DNA from: Centroberyx gerrardi
Taxonomy: Eukaryota > Chordata > Actinopteri > Beryciformes > Berycidae
Assembly: GCF_048128805.1 (NCBI RefSeq)
Contig: NC_136010.1
Location: 26,796,480 to 26,860,479, forward strand
Reading direction: 5' to 3'
DNA length: 64,000 bases
In this document: in pieces, positions 50,901 to 59,319 of the stretch
Layout of the letters: every line of letters begins with the position of its first letter
How positions within the stretch are numbered: the first letter of the stretch is position 1
Notes under the pieces: generated by a model
The model's database searches: none
What the model was told of the DNA's origin: nothing
Seen by the model: the letters and a program-made list of their open reading frames with translations, nothing else
Position numbers and translations under genes: made by a program

Positions 50901-53900
50901 ATTAACTTTCAAAAAAAATAAATATGTTTGATTTAGATCCTGTCGCCCACTTCAGAACAATAGTGTGATGACACCCACAGAGTTCCTGGACAGGAAACGT
51001 ACATGTGTGTGGATGAAGTGAAAGCATGTAAAAACATTGGTAAAAACATGGATATCGACAGATACTGGTAAGAAAAGTTTGAACCTGCTTTTTTCAGACA
51101 AACCATGCCAAGGAAGTGCTTCAGAGAAATCTTGCACATCCACACTGTTTATTTCTTCTTCTTATTATTATTCCTATTATTATTTATACTGTGTAATACT
51201 GCAAGATGTAAGAGGAAGTGTGAGACGGGTATGTTCGTAAAAACGCATTCCAAGAAATCCATGCAGCAAATGCTTACTCAAGCACTTTTGGCGATGTGCC
51301 TATAACATGTTGCATAATCAAGCAATGGCTTTGCCTACATTTTCCACCTGTATATATTGGTTGTGTTGTTTGGGAACTGGCAGCTTCGATTCAAAAATAT
51401 CAGTATCAACCCTGAAAAATATGATGTCATATTGTAAAACCCTACTCAGCAGCCTTACCTCGATGAGGACGAGCACACTGGCAATGAAGACGAAGGTCAT
51501 GTTGAACGCCAGAAGCTCCAGGAGAGAAAGAGCAAGACAACCTTTCTCACTGCACTCCTCCACAGCTAGAAAGCTTTGGCTAAGGTAGAGAAACCACCAA
51601 CATCGTGGAGAGTTCTTTGACTTTAGAGCTGCAATTCATAATGTTGGTGTCAATGAGTGTATTCACATGCACAAAGTATTCTGGAGAGTTGCTCTTATCC
51701 TGTTTATATGCATCTCTACATCCCAATCACCTCCTGTATATCAGTGATTCTAAACCTTTTTCATATCAAGGACCCTTAATTTAGTCCACATTAGGGCAAC
51801 AGACCTCATTTGATGAGATTTTGTCTCTTGGACCCAAATCTGAGAATATTTTTATTGTTCGATATGATTTTGCCCATGTTCCATGACTATCTGTATTGTA
51901 GGTAGAGAGGTAACAGTGAAACTATGATCAAAATAGTCATTCTTCTACATTCTCTAATTGTGTTAACTTCTTGTAAATGAAATAATGGTGAAGTTTAACA
52001 ATTCATCAATTTGCCCCACGTTGAGAACCACTGCTGTATATCACTGTATACATCAAGAATCAGAATATTCTGAATATTACCATTCAACATGTGAACTCAC
52101 AGAGCGAATGCTGACCACAAAACAACAAAAAAAAAGGATATAAACATGCCTCAGTATCCTGGCTAGTATATCCTAGTTATTATTGTATTTTGAGATCATG
52201 ATCATAAGAGCTTCTGCAGATCATTGGATATAATACAATGTGATATTTACATGAGCCAACTCAAATCAGAATACCCGAGCATCCTGAATTGTAGCGGCAT
52301 ACTGACACTGAAGCGCAGGGGAATTCCGTTTCACATGGGAAGTTTCTGGAGGCGTTTTAAAGGATACAATTTCCGACCAATGTGAATTTGAGATGGGTGA
52401 AGAGGCGTACAAAAAAGTCCACAAACAGGCCCATCTGAAAGAGACGGGAAAATAGAATTCCCTGTTTATTTGCAGCATGTTGTATTCGGAAGCTGTATAT
52501 TTATTTAGCAAGAAAAAACACAAGATATCACAAAAGCACGTACCAGACCAACCGTGACTCCAATAGCGAACACCAGAATCCACCGCACAGCTTCATACTT
52601 TTTGGCTTTCTATTGGCAGACGAGAATATCTTCATATAATCATGCGACATAAAACACCCAGAACCAAGGAGATTTCAACAGAGTAAGCATTATGATAAGG
52701 TATGGATCTTGTCACGCATGTATAATAACATAATAGCATATAATAAAAAAATGCACAGAAAAGAATGTGATTGGTCTATCCGAGAGTCATTTCAATCTGT
52801 CATTATCAAACACATTTGTTATGTAGGCAATGTGTAAATGTGTACATGTTTTGACCCATTTGGCTTTCCATATAGGTGGGTCTATAGTTTTTGACTTACA
52901 CCATTTGCTTGCACAGTTGCTGATCTGTACATACTATATTTCTGCACAGTCTCTGCATATGAATCAGTACATATCATTGGACACTTTTACAACACATGTA
53001 GTTGCACACCTAGACATTTTCTTTAAATATGTATGGCCTTCTACAGACCTGCTAATGAATATGAGCACATTTTACACATCCTGTACATATATTGTAAATT
53101 CACATATTGTTCTTTATACTCCTATTCCTCGCATTTGTTATATATTGCATACATACACTACCAGTCAAAAGTTTGGACACACCTGATTGAATGTACTGTT
53201 TTTCATGATCTTAAAGCCATTTTGATCTAAAGGCTTATGATTAAATGCTTGAAATGAGTTTCTTGGACAAATATAAATAGTGAAGTTGATGCCTATGTAT
53301 GAATTTCTTTCCAAAGCCTTTGCCTTTCCATCAAGGCAAAGGGCGGCTACTTTAAAGAACCTAAAATATAAGATAGTTTTGATTTGTTTAACACTTTTCT
53401 GGTCTAGTAACTAGTCTGGTCTTATTTGAACTATTTTACTTTTGTGAAGCACTGACTTTGCTCTGTGAAAGGTGCTATATAAATAAACTTTTCTTCTTAC
53501 TACTTTACCCCTCCCCCCAATATGCTTTATTCTTATTTGCATTATATTTTTCTTTGCTGTATCCCAGAACAGTTTACTGCTGCAATAACCCAATTTCCCA
53601 ACAGGCATCAGTAAAATTTCATGTTATCTTACCTTGTTGTCCATTAACTCCAGAACCTCCACGTAGGGCTCATTGATGCAGCGGTCATAATCCAGGCTCT
53701 ATTGAAGCAAAAAAAAAGGCTGTGTAAGAATTTGAACACAAATTTCTAATAATATTAATGTATCCCAGGTGCATTAACCCATTAAATAAGGAGAGCTTCA
53801 TTGTAACTCTCCAGATGAGGGTTTCTCACAAGTTTCTCACCTCATAATCCTTCCTGGGTAGAATCTCATCTTCTTCATCTCGGATTTCCCCAAGGATTGC

Positions 53901-56866
53901 CTGGAAAACAAGAAAAGCTAAATTCAAAATGTATTAAGTGAGTTTAGAATTAATTTGGCAACTAAAAATTATTTGTGGTAGGATTTTTTTTTGTCTACCA
54001 GCCCTTGGCAGGAGCCAAAAAGATAATTTTGGACACTAGTGGTAATAATAGGAAACAGTAGGAAAGTTGGCTGGCGCTTCTGAGCGGTTTATTTCACTCT
54101 TACTTTCAGTTGTTTATTTAATTTGGCAATTTAATTTATGCCAAAAAAAATGCATTTTCTTGAATTTTTATATCATAATCTCATTACTTTTACTTCCTGG
54201 AAAATGGAAAATCTTTAGTGGTGGCTTCATCGTGTACCAGGAGGCGTAGATAAAAATTTCAACCAATAAAACCATCACAGATTTTTGAACAACACCACCC
54301 CTCCGCCCTTCCCATCAAATAAAACTGCCTTTCTCTCCTTAACGGATATCCCATTGGTTTGCACTTATGAATGATCCCTTCCCACCTTATGTCACACCAC
54401 AATACCCTGTTTCAACAGGGAATACAATATTAAGTAGGCAAGATGCTCTCAAAATGCTGTTTCATTGTGACTTTTAGTTGCAATGTTAGCTAGCAAGCTA
54501 TCTTTACTATTGTGTTGATACTGTGGCGTGGAAGACGGAAGCGTTGGGGAGGCCTTGTTTTGTTTGAGTTAACGCTTCTGAGCGATTTATTTCACTATTA
54601 TTCTAGTTGTTTATCAAAACTTGATATTGGAGCACCTTATTTTTTGCTGGACTGCCTGAGCAGGGCAACAATAGTCTTTGTCCCTAACTGACTGACTGAC
54701 TGATCAAAAGTTGGCCAATGTATAGAAATTGATCTAAATCAATCTCTAATGCGCCTAATATGTACACATCATGTCATGCCTGCCATTTGGCAATGCTCAG
54801 ACCAGTAGACCAGTATTGTACTCCATCCGACAGAGCCTCCTGTTGTGAAAACGAAAGTGAAACTTAACTTTCTACAATTTGTTCCAAACTCCATGTGTTA
54901 GTAAAGGTATTTGTAAACAGTAACACGTTTTAATCGGAGATGTGTCAAACTGCTCAACAGAGTTAACATGAGTGCAGTGCAGACTGGCATATTGCCCCTG
55001 TTTACCATTGGATTCCACTGGAAACACTGCTGTCACTGTAAGTAAGGACAGGTAATTAATCCTATTGAAATTAATTGCACTGAGTCTACTATATGTGTAG
55101 ATTCAGAGCACTCCAATCCATTTTCCATGCCACAGCAGCTGTTTTAGGGCACATGCAGGGCATTACCCAAGAGCCTGAAAATGTTGTCTATGTCTCACTG
55201 ACTTTCACTAGGGTATAAGAAGGAACAAGGAAGTAGGCTTGTCTAGTTTAACTTGTTTTTCTTGTTTGCTGTTCTGTTGGTAGCCTTGAAATAAGTGTGG
55301 AGAGACATTCAAGGGGAGCTGTGTGTGTCTGAGTGTATGTGCTCGAGAGATAGAGAGAGTGAGAGTTTGTTGATTTTTTTTTTTTTGGGATGTCATACAA
55401 TGTGGATGTCATACACTTCAAGATTTACCCCCTCTGAGACTAGAATCATTTAGGCTTAAGCAGGTTGCCTTGTCTTCTTGGTTTTTGATGGTTGTGTGAT
55501 GTTGTCATCAGCTTAGCCTTGATGTTAGGAATTATTGGACTTTTGAATGATTGATAATACAATTGATGTACTTGGGTTTCATACTTTAACCTGTCTGCTT
55601 CATAGACAAAACAGGTGGTGAGCTTGAAACTACCACTAAGCTAATTTTCACTTGTTTGGATATGGCAGCTCATAGATTCTCAGCCAGCTACAAGATCTCA
55701 GGACCTCCTAACAAAGACAGAATATTCATGCTCACTGTTCTCTTACCAGCTGGTTAATTGTTAGCTAAAGGGGTTTCAACCCCAATGACCTGGCACCAGC
55801 CCCCAAGAGACCAGGCCTTCTGTCATCAACAATGTCATTATGTTAGCCCTAGAATAACATATCACAGAAATAGTACGTCAGACAAGAAGGGACACAAAAT
55901 ACAGCCTTCTATTGAATGACGATAAATTCACAACCTAGAGACCTTGTCAGGTCAAGCTGAACAAGCTACACATTTGCTATCACAAATAACCCAGTAATAA
56001 GCAAATCATGGCAGTGTAACGATACGCACCGTTCTCTCGTGTGTGGAGAACGTCAGACCGGAGTCTGTTCAGAAATGTGGTAGTTTAATGTCACCTTGCT
56101 TCTAGGCAAAGGCACATACCTGACAGAACGTAACTTAACTCACCGTAAACGATACGGTCTTCTAGTAAATTCGGCATACAGGTGGTCCAACGAGTAGCAC
56201 TTTAATTCAATAAAATCTCAACTTTTAGAATCGGTTCACACTGCTCGCTGCCGCTCTCATCTGTATCTGGGCGCAGAGAGGACTGTGAGTATAACAGGGG
56301 AATCAATTCTAAAAGTTGAAGATTTATTGTAATAACCGCTACTTGGTGGATAGCGTGCATGCCGAATTTAAGAGTGGATCATGACAAGTCGTAAAACGTC
56401 TTAAACTATGTTTTAACAGGTATGTACCTTTGCTGATAAGCAAGGCAATGTTAAATTGCTATATTTTTTAAATCGATTTGGCGTGACCTTCTCTTCATTA
56501 GAGTGAACGAGACATATCAGGGCTAGGTTGAAACTGATCTCCATATGGCCAACATATGCCCAGTTGTCGGGTATGCATTTGTGCATTATGCATTTATGAC
56601 GGATTTACTGTAACGTTAGTTTGCTTGCAATACAACAGAACATAGAATATGAAAACAGAACACAGGAGGGTGGAGCAAGCCAGAAGGAAGCAGTAAGGAA
56701 AGCTCATCATTGACTCAAGTTCTGCGAACATGTCCCATCTTGACTTAACTAAGAGATATGCACTTTACATATTAATTGCACCCTTCCTTACCAGCTCCTC
56801 AGGTGTACGCGTCTCTCCCTCCCGGCAGCAACATTGGCAACAAAAACTGTTTCCACAACACGCCAT
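28089..56866 (-). CDS. clcn6: CLCN6, endo-lysosomal 2Cl-/H+ exchanger ClC-6 (complete, 23 coding exons)
   Basis: Spliced on the minus strand, 23 exons totalling 2595 bases encode 864 residues, close to the 869 of human CLC-6, with every junction in phase. The protein exchanges chloride for protons in late endosomal membranes. Visible hallmarks are GSGIPE (152-157), GKEGP with gating glutamate E196, the proton glutamate in SLEEGSSFW (E263), GLFVP (482-486), the anion-pathway tyrosine region EIYSG (509-513), and two C-terminal CBS domains. Three sequons in the loop coded by exons 13-14 (N405, N417, N427) match the three glycosylated sites known in human CLC-6, which separates it from CLC-7 and CLC-3/4/5. 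It runs antisense to all its neighbours, convergent with nppa and divergent from mthfr, as in mammals. No frameshift or stop interrupts it. Exon coordinates are given in the three entries that follow. Confidence 0.98.
28970..29302. mobile_element. hAT-type MITE with perfect 8-bp target duplication (clcn6 intron 21)
   Basis: The element starts CAGTGGTTCTCAAC and ends with the near-complement GTTGAGAATCACTG. It is flanked on both sides by CTCTACAT (28962-28969 and 29303-29310), an 8-base target duplication as made by hAT transposases. The intact duplication implies a fairly recent insertion. Confidence 0.9.
29560..29830. repeat. Repeat shared in inverted orientation with 55552-55650
   Basis: AAACAAGTGAAAACTGGCTT, AGTGGTAGTTTCAAGCTCAC and CACCTGTTTTGTCTATGAAG appear here and, as their complements in reverse order, at 55552-55660 in clcn6 intron 1. 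The left part also carries a GGTTCCGGAAGTAAATTTCC block common in fish repeats. Confidence 0.55.
29909..29956. repeat. (CA)24 microsatellite in clcn6 intron 20
   Basis: An uninterrupted CA tract of about 48 bases on the plus strand, i.e. TG on the clcn6 sense strand. It lies mid-intron, unlike the donor-adjacent CA tracts. Confidence 0.9.
30640..31050 (-). repeat. Interspersed repeat, inverted copy of 40280-40790
   Basis: Blocks GTGCTCTTCCAAG, GAGAACATAATCT, GTTCCTCATACTTGGAAAG and AGCAAAGAGCACAGACAAGTCCATCATG match complements of blocks at 40280-40790, in reverse order. Both copies lie in clcn6 introns. The family is unnamed and non-coding. Confidence 0.55.
31885..32200 (+). repeat. Hairpin element, copy 1 of 3 (clcn6 intron 18)
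   Basis: It begins GGTCTTCTGGTGAATTCGGG, contains CAATAAAATCTCAACTTTT then an inverted ATTCTAAAAGTTGA, and ends near GGAGTTTGGTGTGACG. The same ordered blocks occur at 56156-56487 and 60857-61159 in the same orientation. It is non-coding. Confidence 0.75.
32378..32700. mobile_element. hAT-type MITE, decayed (clcn6 intron 18)
   Basis: It starts CAGTGGTTCTCAACCTTTTTGG followed by TGTGACCCC, a common hAT-element start, and ends in CTCGTGACCCCCCTAAATG followed by a damaged right end. No target duplication is recognisable. Confidence 0.6.
32895..33010 (+). repeat. SINE/LINE tail next to clcn6 exon 18
   Basis: CCTTCAGCAAGACACTGAAC and TAAGTCCCTCTGGATATGAG followed by GTCAGCTAAATGCC are the conserved 3' region of a widespread fish SINE/LINE. 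It ends about 20 bases from the exon 18 boundary at 33032. Confidence 0.65.
34236..34600 (+). pseudogene. Second, more decayed copy of the MADF-type fragment (clcn6 intron 17)
   Basis: ACAACTTTTATTTGAAAGAC, then TACAGGAATAAAC, then GCTTGGAGAA.ATTTGCAT align with the coding fragment at 27189-27318. Further on, CTACACAGATGC and GAGCCTCTTGCACCGC align with the sequence after it (27430-27470). Internal deletions destroy the frame. Confidence 0.5.
34869..52609 (-). CDS. clcn6: clcn6 exons 4-17: transmembrane transport core
   Basis: Exons 4 to 17, in transcript order: 52544-52609, 52368-52434, 51459-51565, 48614-48740, 47695-47762, 47270-47328, 44848-44980, 43109-43222, 42504-42670, 40961-41078, 38963-39092, 37028-37181, 35228-35384, 34869-34975; residues 68-592. 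They hold the membrane helices and all ion-coordinating motifs. The exon 5 donor is the unusual T|GTATCC, confirmed because phase and residues (GN-S-VEEC) then match the family. CA repeats lie just after the donors of exons 9, 12 and 14. Confidence 0.95.
35825..36267. mobile_element. Harbinger-like MITE (clcn6 intron 15)
   Basis: The ends are GGCTACGTTCACAC and its imperfect complement GGGAACGTAGCC, flanked by AAA on both sides, consistent with a 3-base target duplication. The 443-base interior is non-coding. Class is inferred from end sequence and duplication length. Confidence 0.6.
37400..38370 (-). mobile_element. Non-LTR retrotransposon reverse-transcriptase fragment, antisense (clcn6 intron 14)
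   Basis: Read on the minus strand in shifting frames it gives RT-like segments: IIPDEWK followed by P.L.TEP, then [22 protein letters not shown], and after a gap [10 protein letters not shown], a plausible catalytic-site equivalent. Stops and frameshifts interrupt it throughout. A clade cannot be assigned by eye. Confidence 0.6.
38901..38949. repeat. (TG)24 tract 13 bases inside the clcn6 exon 14 donor
   Basis: On the clcn6 sense strand this is a CA repeat of about 49 bases starting 13 bases after the exon 14/intron 14 boundary at 38963. Similar CA tracts follow the donors of exons 9 (47237-47256), 12 (42464-42484) and 19 (31311-31334). Confidence 0.95.
39775..39850 (-). repeat. tRNA-like SINE head
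   Basis: Minus-strand CATAGCTGAGTTAAGCATAG followed by GGGGTTCAATTGCC is a box A/box B arrangement. No complete cloverleaf is evident. Confidence 0.4.
40280..40790 (+). repeat. Interspersed repeat, partner of 30640-31050
   Basis: Shares TCCATCATG/CATGATGGA, GACTTGTCTGTG, CTTTCCAAGCATGAGGAAC and AGATTATGTTCTC blocks with the inverted copy. Non-coding; the right end is unclear. Confidence 0.55.
41868..42115. mobile_element. Decayed hAT-like MITE (clcn6 intron 12)
   Basis: GATCAGGGATTCTCCAACAT at the left resembles the CAGTGGTTCTCAA family end. GGACCCCCATTTGATCAGAT, CCCATAGGGACCCATAT and ATTCTTGTACATTCTCTAAT are reversed forms of blocks in the copy at 14453-14760. Confidence 0.55.
42755..42990. 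repeat. Copy of the CCTGGGTTTCA interspersed repeat (clcn6 intron 11)
   Basis: TTATTATTATTATTTTGATCCTGGGTTTCA-type start (in shorter blocks), then ACAGTCAACTTTAAAGATAT, ACATCGGCAG and GGCCTTCAAAAACCCATAT. It aligns block by block with 4294-4570 and 47880-48050. Confidence 0.6.
43280..44065 (+). mobile_element. L2-type LINE reverse-transcriptase fragment (clcn6 intron 10)
   Basis: Across shifting frames it encodes [16 protein letters not shown], then [14 protein letters not shown], the RT catalytic YADD box with L2-type flanks, then [11 protein letters not shown]-like sequence. It ends with GTGAAGCACTTGAAATGTGC then TATATAAATA, an L2-type 3' end. Frameshifts inactivate it. Confidence 0.8.
44190..44690. 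mobile_element. Decayed hAT-like element (CAGTGTTGGG end)
   Basis: The left end CAGTGTTGGGTGGTA and repeated GTAATATTAC/AAGTAAT motifs are typical of a fish hAT MITE in which the element keeps citing AGTTACT-like repeats. The right end near CCTGGCCCACCTTAC is damaged. Confidence 0.5.
46083..46960. mobile_element. Terminal-inverted-repeat element carrying an L2 LINE piece (clcn6 intron 9)
   Basis: It starts TGTAACAACGCATTATGTAA and ends with the exact complement TTACATAATGCGTTGTTACA; related inverted blocks extend roughly 105 bases inward. The flanks on both sides are CCGCA (46078-46082 and 46961-46965), a likely 5-base target duplication. Inside, 46195-46620 on the minus strand encodes a piece of L2 RT C-terminus. 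The ends are built from many TTATTACA..ATGCGG units. Confidence 0.8.
46195..46620 (-). mobile_element. L2 LINE fragment inside the 46.1-47.0 kb element
   Basis: The minus strand reads [16 protein letters not shown], then [20 protein letters not shown] and [20 protein letters not shown]. These are unmistakable residues of the L2 LINE domain after the reverse transcriptase. Upstream RT is missing. Confidence 0.85.
48186..48470. mobile_element. Short terminal-inverted-repeat element, copy 2 (clcn6 intron 7)
   Basis: TTTACATGCACAC at the left and GTGTGCATGTAAATGT at the right are complementary. Interior blocks match the copy at 16349-16715, without that copy's internal duplication. Confidence 0.65.
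49098..49917. mobile_element. Tc1/mariner-type element remnant (clcn6 intron 6)
   Basis: The ends TACAATACTGTACAAAA and the complement of TACAGTACTGTGTAAAAGTC fit Tc1-type inverted repeats. A TTTAGTGTGTCCACCCTTTG block followed by CCTTTATTACAGCTTCCATTC is familiar from fish Tc1 relatives. No transposase frame survives in 820 bases. Confidence 0.7.
50110..50712. mobile_element. TTAA-flanked inverted-repeat element, near perfect (clcn6 intron 6)
   Basis: Fifty-nine-base ends match each other with one difference: AGGATAAGGCCGGTGTTTTT on the left and the complement of AGGATAAGGCTGGTGTTTTT on the right. TTAA flanks both sides (50106-50109 and 50713-50716). TTAA target sites are used by piggyBac and Kolobok transposons; the AGG end favours Kolobok. 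The 603-base interior is non-coding, so it is non-autonomous and probably young. Confidence 0.9.
51742..52033. mobile_element. hAT-type MITE with perfect 8-bp target duplication (clcn6 intron 5)
   Basis: It starts CAGTGATTCTAAACC, ends GTTGAGAACCACTG, and is flanked by CTGTATAT at 51734-51741 and 52034-52041. It belongs to the same family as 28970-29302, inserted in the opposite orientation. Confidence 0.9.
53154..53395. mobile_element. Truncated Tc1/mariner-type element (clcn6 intron 3)
   Basis: Starts TACACTACCAGTCAAAAG and follows the left two-thirds of the element at 181-524 before breaking off. It joins an L2-type 3' tail (GTGAAGCACTGAC then GGTGCTATATAAATAAAC) at about 53440-53490. No right end is present. 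Confidence 0.8.
53633..56866 (-). CDS. clcn6: clcn6 exons 1-3: cytosolic N-terminus
   Basis: Exon 1 56792-56866 (start codon at 56866; Cys-rich [18 protein letters not shown]), exon 2 53841-53900, exon 3 53633-53698; residues 1-67. All three exons are phase 0. The acidic stretch [20 protein letters not shown] lies here, as in mammals. Intron 1, about 2.9 kb, contains one copy of the three-copy hairpin element at 56156-56487. Confidence 0.95.
54070..54610. repeat. Direct repeat flanking about 450 bases in clcn6 intron 1
   Basis: GCGCTTCTGAGCGGTTTATT at 54073 and ACGCTTCTGAGCGATTTATT at about 54571 share roughly 45 bases of similarity, continuing TTCACT then TTGTTTAT. The source is unknown. 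Confidence 0.5.
56156..56487 (+). repeat. Hairpin element, copy 2 of 3 (clcn6 intron 1)
   Basis: The best-preserved copy. AGTAAATTCGGCATAC near the left end pairs with GCATGCCGAATTTA near the right, and CAATAAAATCTCAACTTTTA then GAAT pairs with ATTCTAAAAGTTGA then GATTTATTG, so the unit is a nested palindrome. It ends GATTTGGCGTGACC. It lies about 300 bases inside intron 1. Confidence 0.8.
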
Positions 56867-57450
56867 CTTCGTTGTTGTCTCGTGCTGCCTTCACGTCCTA
56901 TGGTAAAAACCGTCATAACCCTTTAACGTTTCTTCTTCTTCTTCTTCTTTAGTTTTGAGGCGGTTGATATCCAACTGAAAGGTGTATTACCGCCACCTAC
57001 TGGGTTGGAGTGTGGGTAGAGACTTGGAGGATCTTGTACAGGTGCCTTCCCTTCTTTCCACTCTCCCAGCTCTGCTGCCATCTCTTGATCATCTCTGTCC
57101 ATAGAAAAGCTTTAGCTTCTGACTTAAATCCGAACATAAAATTTCAAGAAAAGTGACATGTGTTTCACATGAGAGGATTATTCTAGTATATTATAATTAG
57201 GCAAGATTCTAGTATATTTGGGGTACATTTTTTTAATTTTTGAGTGGAGAAAATCCACTTGGAATACAGAAAATAGAGTGAGAGACATTTTTTATTCATG
57301 AATAAAAAAAAATAGGTTCATGAATAAAAGGTTTGTTTATCACCTAATTCCAGAACTTACTGCTATAGTGATATTCACAGAATAACTACTCTAAAATTTT
57401 ATTACAGCAAAAACTGCAGCTACTGTCAATATTCAAATGATAAACTGCAA
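56867..57450. other. Left part of the clcn6/mthfr divergent intergenic region
   Basis: This should contain the clcn6 promoter just right of 56866. I see no TATA box, in keeping with a housekeeping gene. A (TTC)n run lies at 56931-56949, and GGTGTATTACCGCCACCTAC at 56980 belongs to a repeat common in fish and other vertebrates. Confidence 0.5.
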
Positions 57451-58790
57451 TCAATTCATTATATGGGTAAATTCTGTGTATAATTGGGGTGGAGAGAGCC
57501 AGGTACGTACTTCCAGACTGGAGAAAGACTGGAGATGGGATTGTTTATCTATAAAATAACCCTTTTATGGAAACGTTGTTAAATGTTTTATCTGAAATTT
57601 TAATCCCATTAATGTCAAAATGCCATCTAGGATAGCAGAAATGACAGTGGTATTCTTTAGAGGAAACACAGAGCACAGAACCATTTTTTTTTTTTATCAA
57701 TTGGTGATGACATCTTTCCTAATTTTTTGTGGTTTATTTTTCATTATGAAGTTATATAATCGTTTATCTAGATTATTGCGTATAGATTTAGACAATCCTT
57801 CAGATTTAGATAAGAGCACTCTTCCCTGAATACTGAGATCTTTTTAAATGTAGTTCAGTACAGGGTTAATATTTATGCTTGAGATATCTTTTGAGGTTTT
57901 TTGGAGGGGTTTAACACCTAGATATGATTCTTTCAGATAAAGCATTTGCAGAGGTGGGGACTCAAGTCACATGACTTGGACTTGATAGACTCAAATCACA
58001 GTTTTAATTGCTTGAGACTCAACTTCATGCATGAAGAGGAGACTTGAGACTTGACTTGATGCATGAAGAGAAGACTTGAGACTTGACTTTGACTTGTACT
58101 TTGATGACTTGAAAAGGTTTCTAAAGTCTTGACTTGAGATCTTGTGTTTGTGTAAATGACTCAGATTGAAAGTGATGAGATTTGTTCCAGCAGACGACTG
58201 AATTTAAATTCTGTTTTCTCAATTTGTATGGAATGATTGAATTTATTGGAGTTGAAACTGATTATAGAAATCAAACTCATGATGCTCTTACCAAGTTTTT
58301 ATCCTATTAAAACCATATTGCATTGAAAAGTCCTAGATATTTAGTTTTCATTAAGATATTAAATTGATACTGGACTCTTGATTTGTTCTGACTTGACTTG
58401 CTGTTCTACATTTAGACTTGAGACTTGACATTAATGACATGGACTTGACTTGGACTTGACTTGAGACTTGTGCCTCAAGACTTGAGACTGACTTGGGACG
58501 CAAACAAAGTTGACTTGGTCACACCTCTGAGCATTTCACATGTAGAGATATTTACTGTAAGACCTGAGGCTTGAGAGAACCGTGTGGAGAGCATTTCTCA
58601 CTTGTGAGTCATTGTTTAAAAACAGTGTAGCTTCATCTGCTAGTTGAGATAGTATCTTTATTTCTCTGTCTTGGAACATTATTCCCTGAAAATGACCCTG
58701 AAGCTGACATGAGATATGGTCGAGCAAAAGATTTGTGATATTGGGTATAATAGGGGAGACCGGGGGCAATTGTAACATTTTTTCCATTTT
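57450..58790 (-). mobile_element. L1-like LINE fragment, antisense, split by a hAT insertion
   Basis: On the minus strand 58538-58790 encodes FQDREIKILSQLADEATLFL, an L1-type RT catalytic box in which the usual second Asp is Glu (LADE). After the insertion at 57949-58529 the similarity resumes with KDLSIQGRVLLSKSEGLSK, the downstream L1 motif, then decays with stops to about 57450. It is dead. Confidence 0.8.
57949..58529. mobile_element. hAT-like element made of ACTTGAGACTTGACTTG repeats, nested in the LINE
   Basis: The ends are CAGAGGTG and CACCTCTG. Flanks AGCATTTG (57941-57948) and AGCATTTC (58530-58537) are an 8-base target duplication with one change. The interior repeats GACTTGAGACTTGACTTG many times. 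It interrupts the RT frame, so it is younger than the LINE. Confidence 0.85.
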
Positions 58791-58843
58791 CCCTCATAAC
58801 TCACAGACGACTTCAAATACACCAGTCATCCTTTGATATAAGA

Positions 58844-58847
<4 letters not shown>

Positions 58848-58884
<37 letters not shown>
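58848..58884. repeat. (TA)n microsatellite
   Basis: About 18 TA units with little interruption, between the LINE and the perfect inverted repeat. Confidence 0.9.
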
Positions 58885-58896
<12 letters not shown>

Positions 58897-58982
58897 GCAC
58901 TAATTAATAATATTTTCACTGAGAAGTACAAGACTATAATATTGAATTTAAAGCAAGAAGTCATAGTGTGCTTAGTGTGCAT

Positions 58983-59059
58983 AGTTGCCCCCACCCAGTC
59001 ACCGTTACAATTGCCCCCAGCAAGGGGGCAATTGTAACGGTGACTGGGTGGGGGCAACT
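58983..59059. repeat. Perfect 36-bp inverted repeat with 5-base loop
   Basis: The left arm, 58983-59018, begins AGTTGCCCCCACCCAGTCAC. The right arm, 59024-59059, is its exact complement and ends GGTGGGGGCAACT. The loop is AGCAA. A related CGGGGGCAATTGTAACAT lies at 58759. Perfect arms imply recent origin or active maintenance. Confidence 0.95.
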
Positions 59060-59319
59060 GTAACACTTGAAAAAAAGTAATATTAACCCACTGTATCTCA
59101 AATAGAAGCACACCTCAAAGTAATCCCATTACTGCTATAGTAGCCAAATAGAGAGGCTGGACAACCTTGGCTTACCCTTTTCTAGATGTTATCTCAAAGA
59201 TTTGCCTTGACAGAGTCTGACGCAGCTATTACCTCCATTGTTAAGTGTTTTTGCGTTTGTGTTTTATTTATTAAGTCTGAGTTATTGGGGTCCTTCTCCA
59301 AACCCATAAACCGCAAAAC

